The position numbers were made by a program, and so were the translations under genes. From Micromonospora sp. WMMD812 (GTDB taxonomy: Bacteria > Actinomycetota > Actinomycetes > Mycobacteriales > Micromonosporaceae), in NCBI RefSeq assembly GCF_027497215.1, contig NZ_CP114904.1, positions 5,227,001-5,291,000 of the forward strand: a stretch of DNA of 64,000 bases, written 5' to 3'. Positions 17,101 to 24,491 of this stretch are shown here, one piece after another (position 1 is the stretch's first letter; each line of letters starts with the position of its first letter). The notes beneath the pieces were generated by a model. That model saw nothing but the letters and a program-made list of their open reading frames with translations. It had not been told where the DNA came from and did no database searches.

Positions 17101-17373
17101 GCCCAAAGGCTAGGAGGCCGCGGCCCTCGCCCCCATCCCGTCGACCGGCCTCTGCACCGTAGGGCTGGCCCTACCGAGCCCCCGGCGCGGCCGCCGACGG
17201 TTCCCGTGCGATGGCACGGTTGTGGACCGTCGGGGCGTGGCGTCGGCGCGGGATTGGTCAGAGAAGTCGGGATTGAGCAATAATCGCCGGGCGGCGCCGG
17301 CGGAGGCCGCCGGATCGATCTTGCGGAATGGAGGGCCAGGTGAAGCCGCGTCGCGAGCTGACAAGATCGCGAT

Positions 17374-17391
17374 TTGTGCACGTCTTCACAA
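17374..17391 (+). promoter_or_regulatory. Rex operator (ROP)
   Basis: TTGTGCACGTCTTCACAA matches the known Rex consensus TTGTGAAnnnnTTCACAA at 12 of 14 fixed positions. It overlaps the -35 and spacer of the promoter for rex-hem. Rex binds when the NADH/NAD+ ratio is low, so this predicts autoregulated control of the whole haem operon by redox state. Confidence 0.88.
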
Positions 17392-17402
17392 GCGCCTACT
17401 CT
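17374..17402 (+). promoter_or_regulatory. Promoter of the rex-hemACDB operon
   Basis: The -35 TTGTGC (17374-17379) and -10 TACTCT (17397-17402) are 17 bp apart, and the Rex operator covers the -35 and half the spacer. It lies about 100 nt before the rex ATG. The remaining part of the gap 17101-17373 shows no gene. Confidence 0.6.
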
Positions 17403-17510
17403 GTAATTCCGACGCGCCCCGCTAGCACAGCCGGCACTTTCGGTTGCCAGCGGGAGTACCGAAGCGGCCGACCGGCGGAGTTGGCCGAGGATCGCACCGC
17501 ACGGAGTCTC

Positions 17511-18281
17511 ATGAGTCAGCACCGTCACCCTGGCGCGCCCGACCGCGCCGGTGCCGTTCCGGCGCTACCGGATCTGCCCGAGGCGACCGTCGCGCGGCTC
17601 CCGGAGTACCTCCGCGCGCTGCACAACGTCGCCGAGACCGGCAACGAGACGGTCTCCAGCGAGGGACTGGCCAGCGCCGCCGGGGTCAACTCCGCCAAGC
17701 TCCGCAAGGACCTGTCCCACCTCGGCTCGTACGGCACCCGCGGGGTCGGCTACGACGTGGCGCTGCTGATCGAGCAGATCGAGTACGTGCTCGGGCTCAC
17801 CCAGCGCCGGGCCGTCGCCCTGGTCGGCGTGGGTAATCTCGGTCACGCTCTGGCCGGTTACGACGGGTTCGCCAGCCGCGGGTTCCGGATCGCCGCGCTC
17901 TTCGACGCCGACCCGGCCCGGGTGGGCGAGGAGATCAACGGCCTGGTCGTACGGCATGTCGACGAGCTGCCCCGGGTCGCGGCCGAGGAGTCCATCGCGA
18001 TCGGCGTGATCGCCACCCCGGCCGCCGCCGCGCAACCGGTGGCCGACCAACTGGTCGCGGTCGGCGTGACCAGCATTCTCAACTTCGCACCCTGCGTACT
18101 CTCGGTTCCGGAGGGGGTCGACGTGCGCAAGGTCGACCTCGCCATCGAGCTGCAGATCCTGTCCTTCCACGAGCACCGCAAGGCGTCGCTGACCGCGCTG
18201 CCCGCCACCGGCGGGTCCGCCCTCACGGCTCTGCCCGGTGGGCTCGCGGCCACCGATACCCAGGAGGCGATCGGCACGTGA
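17511..18281 (+). CDS. rex: Redox-sensing transcriptional repressor Rex
   Basis: A 256-residue Rex protein. The N-terminal winged helix has NETVSSEGLASAAGVNSAKL, then RKDLSHLGSYGTRGVGYDV, the classical Rex signature. The Rossmann domain has VALVGVGNLGHAL for NAD(H), and ends with domain-swap helices (IELQILSFHEHR). It represses respiration and haem genes when NADH is low. I chose ATG 17511; the frame stays open upstream but the Rex operator and promoter lie there. It leads the hem operon and overlaps hemA by 4 bp, as in Streptomyces. Confidence 0.95.
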   Translation: MSQHRHPGAPDRAGAVPALPDLPEATVARLPEYLRALHNVAETGNETVSSEGLASAAGVNSAKLRKDLSHLGSYGTRGVGYDVALLIEQIEYVLGLTQRRAVALVGVGNLGHALAGYDGFASRGFRIAALFDADPARVGEEINGLVVRHVDELPRVAAEESIAIGVIATPAAAAQPVADQLVAVGVTSILNFAPCVLSVPEGVDVRKVDLAIELQILSFHEHRKASLTALPATGGSALTALPGGLAATDTQEAIGT

Positions 18282-19636
18282 AACTGCTCGTCGTCGGCGC
18301 GTCCTACCGCACCGCCCCGGTAGCCACGCTGGAGCAGCTGGCGGTGCCCCCCGCCGACCTCACCCGCACGCTGGACCGCCTGGTCGCCCAGCCGTACGTG
18401 AGTGAGGCGGTGCTCGTCTCCACCTGCAACCGGGTGGAGGTCTACGCCGCCGTGTCCGGTTTCCACGGCGGTCTGGGCGACATCTGCGCGGTCCTGGCCG
18501 AGCGGGCCGGCTGCCAGCCGGCGGCGCTCGCCAACAACCTCTATGTGCACTACGACGCCGCCGCCGTGGACCACGTCTTCCGGGTCGCCACCGGGCTGGA
18601 CTCGATGGTCGTCGGCGAGGCGCAGATCCTCGGCCAGATCCGTGACGCGTACCACGGGGCCACCGGCGCCGACTCGGCCGGCCGCCTGCTGCACGAGCTG
18701 ATGCAGCAGGCGCTGCGGGTCGGCAAGCGGGCGCACGCCGAGACCGGCATCGACCGGGCCGGCCAGAGCGTGGTCACCGCCGCGCTGGAGCTGGCCGCTG
18801 GTCATCTCGACGGCGACCTCACCGGGCGGCCGGCGCTGGTGGTCGGCGCCGGCGCGATGGGTTCGCTGGGCGTGGCGACGCTCTCCCGGCTCGGCGCCGG
18901 GCCGCTCACCGTGACCAACCGGGGGGCCGACCGGGCCGTCCGGCTGGCCGAGTCGTACGGCGCCAGCGCCGTGCCGATGGCCGAGCTGACCGCCGCGCTC
19001 TCCACAGTGGACATCGTAGTGGCCGCGACCGCGGCCACCGCACCGGTCCTCACCCGACAGGTCGTGGCCCGGGCACTGGCCGAGCGGGACCTGGCCCGGG
19101 GGCCGCTGGTCCTGCTCGACCTGGCGGTGCCGCGCGACGTCGAGCCCGGCGTGGCCGAGCTGCCCGGCGTCGAGGTGATCGACATCGACCGGATGGCGGC
19201 GCTGCTCGCCGACGGCCCGGCCGCCAGCGACGCCGCCGCCGTCGAGCAGATCGTCACCACCGAGGTCGAGGGCTTCCTGACCTGGCTGCGCGGCGCCGAC
19301 GTGGCACCCACCGTCGCCGCGCTGCGCGGTCGCGCCGACGACGTGGTCACCGCCGAGCTGAGCCGGCTGGCCCAGCGGCGGCCGGACCTGAGCGACGACC
19401 AGCGGGCCGAGGTGGCCCGGACGGTGCACCGGGTGGTGCAGCGGCTGCTGCACCAGCCGACCGTGCGTGTCCGCCAGCTGGCCGCGGAGCCCGGTGGCGA
19501 CCAGTACGCGGCCCTGCTCCGCGAACTGTTCGACCTCCAGGTGCCGCAGACCTCGCCGGTGGACACCGTGCCGGACGTCGTGGTTCCGGACGTCGTGGAG
19601 ACCGACCCCGCCCCGTCCACCGGAGGTGAACGATGA
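18278..19636 (+). CDS. hemA: Glutamyl-tRNA reductase
   Basis: A 452-residue HemA. It reduces glutamyl-tRNA with NADPH to glutamate-1-semialdehyde, the first committed step of the C5 haem route. The catalytic Cys is at residue 50 in VLVSTCNRVEVY. GEAQILGQIRDAY forms the active site, PALVVGAGAMGSLGV the NADPH Rossmann, and the C-terminal helical dimerisation domain follows. Its GTG overlaps the rex stop and an AGGAGG lies upstream. The Rex operator controls it. The C-terminal tail is Pro/Asp-rich and varies in the family. Confidence 0.97.
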   Translation: MKLLVVGASYRTAPVATLEQLAVPPADLTRTLDRLVAQPYVSEAVLVSTCNRVEVYAAVSGFHGGLGDICAVLAERAGCQPAALANNLYVHYDAAAVDHVFRVATGLDSMVVGEAQILGQIRDAYHGATGADSAGRLLHELMQQALRVGKRAHAETGIDRAGQSVVTAALELAAGHLDGDLTGRPALVVGAGAMGSLGVATLSRLGAGPLTVTNRGADRAVRLAESYGASAVPMAELTAALSTVDIVVAATAATAPVLTRQVVARALAERDLARGPLVLLDLAVPRDVEPGVAELPGVEVIDIDRMAALLADGPAASDAAAVEQIVTTEVEGFLTWLRGADVAPTVAALRGRADDVVTAELSRLAQRRPDLSDDQRAEVARTVHRVVQRLLHQPTVRVRQLAAEPGGDQYAALLRELFDLQVPQTSPVDTVPDVVVPDVVETDPAPSTGGER

Positions 19637-20601
19637 CCGCGCCCCTGCGCCTCGGCACCCGGGGCAGCGCCCTGGCGATGGCCCAGTCCAGCCACGTCGC
19701 CGACGCCGTCACCGCGGCCACCGGGCGGCCGGTCGAGCTGGTCGAGGTGGTCACCGCCGGCGACCGGTCCAGCGCGCCGGTGCACCGGCTCGGGGTCGGC
19801 GTCTTCGTCTCCGCGCTGCGGGACGCGCTGGCCGCCCGGACCATCGACTTCGCGGTGCACTCCTACAAGGACCTGCCCACCGCGGCCGCCGCCGGGCTGC
19901 ACATCGCGGCGGTGCCGCCCCGGGAGGATCCGCGCGACGCGCTGGTCGCCCGCGACGGCCGTACGCTCGCCGAGCTGCCGCCCGGCGCGACGGTCGGCAC
20001 CGGCTCGCTGCGCCGCATCGCCCAGCTGCACGCCCTCGGGATGCAACTGGGGGTCACCCCGATCCGCGGCAACGTCGACACCCGCGTGGGACGGGTGCTC
20101 GGCCCGGAAGCCGACCTCGACGCGGTCGTCCTGGCCCGTGCCGGGCTGGCCCGGCTGGGGCGGGCCGGCGAGATCACCGAGACGCTCGACCCGATGCTCA
20201 TGCTGCCCGCGCCCGCCCAGGGTGCGCTGGCGGTGGAGTGCCGGATCGACGACCCGGACCTGGTCGAGCTGCTCGCCGTGCTCGACCACGCACCGTCCCG
20301 CGCCGCGGTCACCGCGGAGCGGGCGTTGCTGGCCACCCTGGAGGCCGGCTGCAGCGCGCCGGTCGCCGCCTACGCCGAACTCGCCGAGGGCGACTTCGGT
20401 GAAGAGATCTACCTGCGCGGGGCGGTGATCAGTCCGGACGGTTCCCGAGACCTCCGGCTGTCCCGCACCGGAACGCCCGCCGACGCGGCGGAGATCGGCA
20501 AGGCACTCGCCGCCGAACTCCTCGAACTCGGCGCCGACTCGATCCTCGGCCACGACGGACACACCGGTCCGGGGACCCAGCAATTTGGGAGCACAGAATG
20601 A
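19633..20601 (+). CDS. hemC: Hydroxymethylbilane synthase (porphobilinogen deaminase)
   Basis: A 322-residue HemC. It joins four porphobilinogens into hydroxymethylbilane in the cytoplasm. The N terminus is LRLGTRGSALAMAQS, the catalytic Asp is in AVHSYKDLPT, RG-rich substrate motifs include GTGSLRRIAQLHALG and IRGNVDTRVG, and the dipyrromethane cofactor is attached at Cys 240 in LEAGCSAPVAAYAEL. The ATG overlaps the hemA stop by 4 bp, and the stop overlaps the next ATG. Confidence 0.97.
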   Translation: MTAPLRLGTRGSALAMAQSSHVADAVTAATGRPVELVEVVTAGDRSSAPVHRLGVGVFVSALRDALAARTIDFAVHSYKDLPTAAAAGLHIAAVPPREDPRDALVARDGRTLAELPPGATVGTGSLRRIAQLHALGMQLGVTPIRGNVDTRVGRVLGPEADLDAVVLARAGLARLGRAGEITETLDPMLMLPAPAQGALAVECRIDDPDLVELLAVLDHAPSRAAVTAERALLATLEAGCSAPVAAYAELAEGDFGEEIYLRGAVISPDGSRDLRLSRTGTPADAAEIGKALAAELLELGADSILGHDGHTGPGTQQFGSTE

Positions 20602-22178
20602 CCCGCACCCGTAAGCCCGTAGGCCGTATCGCGTTCGTCGGGGCCGGTCCCGGCGACCCGGGCCTGCTGACCCGCCGGGCGCACGACGCCCTGGTCGACG
20701 CCGACCAGGTGGTGTACGACCGGGGAGTACCCGAGTCGCTGCTCGCCGCCGTGCGCGCCGAGGCCCGCGAGGACGCCGAGTTCACCCCGGCGGAGGGCGC
20801 GCCCGGGGACGTGGCGAAGGTGCTGATCTCGGCGGCCCGTGCCGGGCAGAACGCCGTGCACCTGGTCGCCGGGGACCCGTTCGGCCACGACTCGGTGGTC
20901 AAGGAGGTGCAGGCGGTCGCCCGCACCGCGGCGCACTTCGAGGTGGTGCCGGGTGTCGGCCAGGCCGAGGGCGTGGCCACCTACGCCGGCGTCCCGCTGC
21001 CGGGCGTACGCACGGCGGCCGACGTGGAGGACGTCAGCACGCTGGACTTCGAGGCGCTGGCCGCGGCCGTCGGCCGGGGCTCGCTCGCGATCGCGGTCGA
21101 CGCCGGTGATCTCGCCGGCGTCCGTGACGGGCTGCTCGCCGCGGGTCTGGACGGCGCCACCGCGGTCGGGGTGACCGGGGACGGCACCGGCGAGACCCAG
21201 TACACGACCACCTCGACGGTGGACAGCTTCGTCGCCGCCGCGCTCGGCTTCACCGGGCGCGTGGTGCTCACCGTCGGCGCCGGCGTCGGGCAGCGGGACA
21301 AGCTCAGCTGGTGGGAGAACCGTCCGCTGTACGGCTGGAAGGTGCTGGTGCCGCGCACCAAGGAGCAGGCCGGCGTGATGAGCGCCCGACTGCGCGCGTA
21401 CGGCGCCATCCCGTGTGAGGTGCCGACCATCGCGGTCGAGCCGCCGCGCACCCCGGCGCAGATGGAGCGGGCGGTCAAGGGCCTGGTCGACGGCCGGTAC
21501 GCCTGGGTGATCTTCACCTCGGTCAACGCCGTGCGCGCGGTCTGGGAGAAGTTCGGCGAGCACGGCCTGGACGCCCGGCACTTCGGCGGCGTGAAGATCG
21601 CCTGCATCGGTGAGGCGACCGCCGACGCGGTCCGCGCGTTCGGCATCCAGCCCGAGCTGATCCCGTCCGGGGAGCAGTCGTCCGAGGGCCTGCTGGCCGA
21701 GTTCTCGCCGCACGACGAGATCCTCGACCCGGTCGGCCGGGTGCTGCTGCCGCGCGCCGACATCGCCACCGAGACGCTCGCCGCCGGGCTCACCGAGCGT
21801 GGCTGGGAGGTCGACGACGTGACCGCCTACCGGACGGTCCGGGCGGCGCCGCCGCCGGCCGAGATCCGCGACGCGATCAAGTCGGGCGGCTTCGACGCGG
21901 TGCTCTTCACCTCGTCCTCGACCGTCCGGAACCTGGTCGGGATCGCCGGGAAGCCGCATGCGCGTACCGTGGTCGCTGTCATCGGCCCGAAGACGGCGGA
22001 GACCGCGACGGAGTTCGGCCTGCGGGTCGACGTCCAGCCGCCGCACGCCTCGGTGCCCGATCTGGTGGAGGCGCTCGCCGCCTACGCCGTCGAGCTGCGC
22101 GAGAAGCTCGCCGCCATGCCGGCCAAGCAGCGCCGCGGTTCGAAGGTGCAGGGGCCGACCGCCCTGAGGTTCCGGTAG
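20598..22178 (+). CDS. hemD: Uroporphyrinogen-III synthase fused to a SUMT-like methyltransferase domain
   Basis: A 526-residue fusion. Residues 1-250 look like a uroporphyrinogen-III C-methyltransferase ([19 protein letters not shown] motif). However the usual GDPFVFGRGGEE box reads [12 protein letters not shown], so catalysis is uncertain. Residues about 255-490 form the HemD domain ([20 protein letters not shown], then [12 protein letters not shown] and [13 protein letters not shown]). HemD cyclises hydroxymethylbilane to uroporphyrinogen III. This fusion is common in actinobacteria. The start overlaps hemC, and hemB begins 17 bp after the stop. Confidence 0.93.
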   Translation: MTRTRKPVGRIAFVGAGPGDPGLLTRRAHDALVDADQVVYDRGVPESLLAAVRAEAREDAEFTPAEGAPGDVAKVLISAARAGQNAVHLVAGDPFGHDSVVKEVQAVARTAAHFEVVPGVGQAEGVATYAGVPLPGVRTAADVEDVSTLDFEALAAAVGRGSLAIAVDAGDLAGVRDGLLAAGLDGATAVGVTGDGTGETQYTTTSTVDSFVAAALGFTGRVVLTVGAGVGQRDKLSWWENRPLYGWKVLVPRTKEQAGVMSARLRAYGAIPCEVPTIAVEPPRTPAQMERAVKGLVDGRYAWVIFTSVNAVRAVWEKFGEHGLDARHFGGVKIACIGEATADAVRAFGIQPELIPSGEQSSEGLLAEFSPHDEILDPVGRVLLPRADIATETLAAGLTERGWEVDDVTAYRTVRAAPPPAEIRDAIKSGGFDAVLFTSSSTVRNLVGIAGKPHARTVVAVIGPKTAETATEFGLRVDVQPPHASVPDLVEALAAYAVELREKLAAMPAKQRRGSKVQGPTALRFR

Positions 22179-22195
22179 TCGTCAGGAGACACGCC

Positions 22196-23179
22196 ATGCC
22201 GTACCCCGAGATCCGGCCCCGCCGCCTGCGCCGCACCCCGGCGCTGCGGCGGCTGGTCTCCGAGACCCGCGTCGACCCGGCCGAGCTGATCGTGCCGATG
22301 TTCGTCAAGGAGGGGCTGACCGAGCCCCGGGCGATCGCCTCGCTCCCGGGGGTGCTCCAGCACTCCCGGGACTCCCTGCGCAAGGCCGCGGTGGAGGCGG
22401 TCCAGGCCGGGGTCGGCGGGATCATGCTCTTCGGCGTGCCCGCCGAGCGGGACCCGGTCGGTTCGGGCGGGATCGACCCGGACGGCATCCTGAACGTGGC
22501 CATCCGGGACGTCGTCGCCGAGGTGGGCGACGCCACCGTGGTGATGAGCGACCTCTGCCTGGACGAGTTCACCTCGCACGGGCACTGCGGCCTGCTCACC
22601 CCGGCCGGTGAGGTGAACAACGACGCGACCCTGGCGGCGTACGCCGAGATGGCGGTGGCCCAGGCCGACGCCGGGGTCGGGGTGGTCGGGCCGTCCGGGA
22701 TGATGGACGGCCAGGTCGGCGTGGTACGCCGGGCGCTCGACGCCGCCGGGCACCAGGACGTGGCCGTGCTGGCCTACGCCGTGAAGTACGCCTCGGGGTT
22801 TTACGGCCCGTTCCGCGACGCTGTGGAGTCGGCCCTGGAGGGGGACCGGCGCACCTACCAGCAGGACCCGGCCAACCTGCGGGAGTCGCTCCGCGAGGTG
22901 GCGCTCGACGTGGCCGAGGGCGCCGACATGGTGATGGTGAAGCCGGCGCTGCCGTACCTCGACGTGGTAGCCGCGGTCCGGGCCGCGGTGGACGTCCCGG
23001 TCGCCGCCTACCAGGTCTCCGGCGAGTACGCGATGGTCGAGGCGGCCGCCGCGAACGGCTGGATCGACCGCGAGCGGGTCATGATGGAGACGCTCACCTC
23101 GATCCGGCGCGCCGGCGCGCAGATCATCCTCACCTATTGGGCCGTCGAGGCAGCGCGCCTCCTCCGCCAGAGCTACTGA
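22196..23179 (+). CDS. hemB: Porphobilinogen synthase (delta-aminolevulinate dehydratase)
   Basis: A 327-residue HemB that condenses two 5-aminolevulinate molecules into porphobilinogen. The Schiff-base lysines are K197 in [14 protein letters not shown] and K249 in [12 protein letters not shown]. The metal site reads [15 protein letters not shown], a mixed form with Cys and Asp, suggesting partial Mg rather than all-Zn use, as seen in actinobacterial relatives. It is the last gene of the rex-hemACDB operon. A long repeat-rich gap follows. Confidence 0.96.
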   Translation: MPYPEIRPRRLRRTPALRRLVSETRVDPAELIVPMFVKEGLTEPRAIASLPGVLQHSRDSLRKAAVEAVQAGVGGIMLFGVPAERDPVGSGGIDPDGILNVAIRDVVAEVGDATVVMSDLCLDEFTSHGHCGLLTPAGEVNNDATLAAYAEMAVAQADAGVGVVGPSGMMDGQVGVVRRALDAAGHQDVAVLAYAVKYASGFYGPFRDAVESALEGDRRTYQQDPANLRESLREVALDVAEGADMVMVKPALPYLDVVAAVRAAVDVPVAAYQVSGEYAMVEAAAANGWIDRERVMMETLTSIRRAGAQIILTYWAVEAARLLRQSY

Positions 23180-23336
23180 CCGCCGGCCAGCAACGCCCGG
23201 CTTGCGGGGCGGCCCGACGCGGTCGCCGACACGATGATCGGCACGGCCGGCCCCTTGGCTCCGGCCGGCTCTGGCCCCTGCCCGGCCCCATGCCTGTCTC
23301 CGCGCGCTGGCCGGCCCCTGCTCTGGCCCTCTCCCT

Positions 23337-23421
23337 GCCCTGGCCGTCTCGCTGCCGTGGCCGTCTCCCTGCCCTGGCCGTCTCCCTGCCGTGACCGCCT
23401 CCCTGCCGTGACCGTCTCCCT
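23337..23421 (+). repeat. Five tandem copies of a 17-bp unit
   Basis: The unit GCC(C/G)TG(G/A)CCG(T/C)CTC(C/G)CT occurs five times without gaps (starts 23337, 23354, 23371, 23388, 23405). A partial copy may precede them. Copies differ at one to three positions. Confidence 0.9.
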
Positions 23422-23508
23422 GCGGGCGATGACGCCGAGGCATCGAACGACGCGGAATCGCGGAGAGTGACCAAACCTCCCCCCGGCTGCCCCACCCCTG
23501 CGCACCCC

Positions 23509-23578
23509 CTTTGCTCTGCACCCCCATACGCGACGGCCACGTTCGGCAACCGGTGCGTATCGGGGTGCAGAGCGAAGG
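23509..23578. repeat. Long hairpin: 24-bp arms, 22-nt loop
   Basis: The left arm CCTTTGCTCTGCACCCCC continues ATACGC, and 23555-23578 is its complement with two mismatches in 24. The loop is 22 nt. It has no T-tract. Such length suggests a mobile REP/MITE-type element or a strong terminator for the hem operon. Confidence 0.85.
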
Positions 23579-23775
23579 GCGGGAGAGGGGGTTGGAGGCT
23601 GTTCGCCGGGTTGAGGGAAAGGCGCTGGTCAGAGGCTTGGACGTGGTGGTGCGGACGGGCGAAGGGCGGAGGACCGGCCGCAGTCGTTACTGTCCGTCAT
23701 TTTCGACCGGGTCCACATGGGGTGTCACTGAGGATGACGAAATCGGTGCGCCTCGTCGGCCCACCGGTCGTGGCG

Positions 23776-23804
23776 CTGTCCACAAGTGGAGGGCGTTGTC
23801 CACA
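23776..23804 (+). promoter_or_regulatory. Pair of DnaA-box-like sites, 20 bp apart
   Basis: CTGTCCACA (23776-23784) and TTGTCCACA (23796-23804) lie in direct orientation exactly 20 bp apart. The second is identical to the common actinobacterial DnaA box. They lie about 50-80 bp before the XRE-type gene and could be a DnaA titration or regulatory site. Confidence 0.4.
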
Positions 23805-23855
23805 GTCGAGGTGAGCGGCATTGCGGCCGGCGTCGGCAGCCGGGACGGTGGCGCT

Positions 23856-24422
23856 ATGAGCGAGGCCTTCTCCGCATCCGCATCAGCACCCGCGCCCGCG
23901 TCTGGACCCGCACCCGCATCCGCAGCGCCTGACCCGCCGGTCCTCCTGACCAAGCCGTTCGACGTGCCGTGGCCCACGGCCGGCATCGTCCGGGCGGTCC
24001 GTCGGCGCGCTGACCTGAGCCAGCGGGAGCTGGCCCGGTGGGCGGGCGTGCATCACGCCACGGTCGGACGGATCGAGGCGGGTCGACTGACGCCGAGCAT
24101 CAAGCTGATGCGCCGCGTGATCGGGGTCGCGGGATTCCGGCTGGCGGTCGTCGACGAGTTCGGCCGGGTGCTGAAGCCGATGCGGGACTGGGAGGACACC
24201 CGCGACGGGGCGGAGCGTCGCTACCCCTCCCACCTGGACACGATTCTCGACCCCGAGCCGGGCGAGTGGTGGGCCGACCTCTACGGACTGGCCCGCCCGC
24301 CGGAGACGTACCACCGCGACCGGGCGCTCCGGGACGCCATGCGGCGGCGTAGCCAGTGGGAGGTGCGCGCGGCGCAGAACCGGGGTGTTCCTCCGCCGCC
24401 ACGCGCCTGCCGGCATGACTGA
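23856..24422 (+). CDS. XRE-family HTH transcriptional regulator
   Basis: A 188-residue protein starting at ATG 23856. The first 40 residues are an Ala/Ser/Pro stretch. An XRE-type HTH follows (VRRRADLSQRELARWAGVHH, ATVGRIEAGRLTPSIKLM; about residues 50-100). The C-terminal half (DWEDTRDGAERRYPSHLDTI and WWADLYGLARPPETYHRD) has no domain I recognise, but RRYPSHLD-type tails are common in actinobacterial HTH proteins with toxin-antitoxin-like or phage-derived ancestry. Its target is unknown; two DnaA-box-like sites lie just upstream. It converges with the nuclease gene at a strong hairpin. Confidence 0.8.
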   Translation: MSEAFSASASAPAPASGPAPASAAPDPPVLLTKPFDVPWPTAGIVRAVRRRADLSQRELARWAGVHHATVGRIEAGRLTPSIKLMRRVIGVAGFRLAVVDEFGRVLKPMRDWEDTRDGAERRYPSHLDTILDPEPGEWWADLYGLARPPETYHRDRALRDAMRRRSQWEVRAAQNRGVPPPPRACRHD

Positions 24423-24437
24423 CTGAGCGGGAACGGG

Positions 24438-24475
24438 CGACGGCCCGCCAGTCCCTATGGACCGGCGGGCCGTCG
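24438..24475. terminator. Bidirectional hairpin between XRE gene and nuclease gene
   Basis: The stem CGACGGCCCGCC (24438-24449) pairs exactly with 24464-24475, with inner GTCC/GGAC pairs closing a CTAT loop. It sits between two convergent genes, so it probably stops transcription from both. Confidence 0.8.
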
Positions 24476-24491
24476 GGTGGAGCGGGTCGGG

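Larger units (their letters stand above)
23180..23855. other. 676-bp gene-free, repeat-rich gap after hemB
   Basis: No reading frame here has convincing codon use. The gap holds, in order, a 17-bp tandem repeat array (23337-23421), a long hairpin (23509-23578) and two DnaA-box-like 9-mers (23776-23804), then the start of the XRE-type gene. It contains the ends of no other gene. Confidence 0.7.

Noticed and set aside
23467..23814. 115-codon plus-strand frame in the gap after hemB
   Set aside because: It reads through the long hairpin and the DnaA boxes, has Cys/Trp-rich composition, and resembles no protein.
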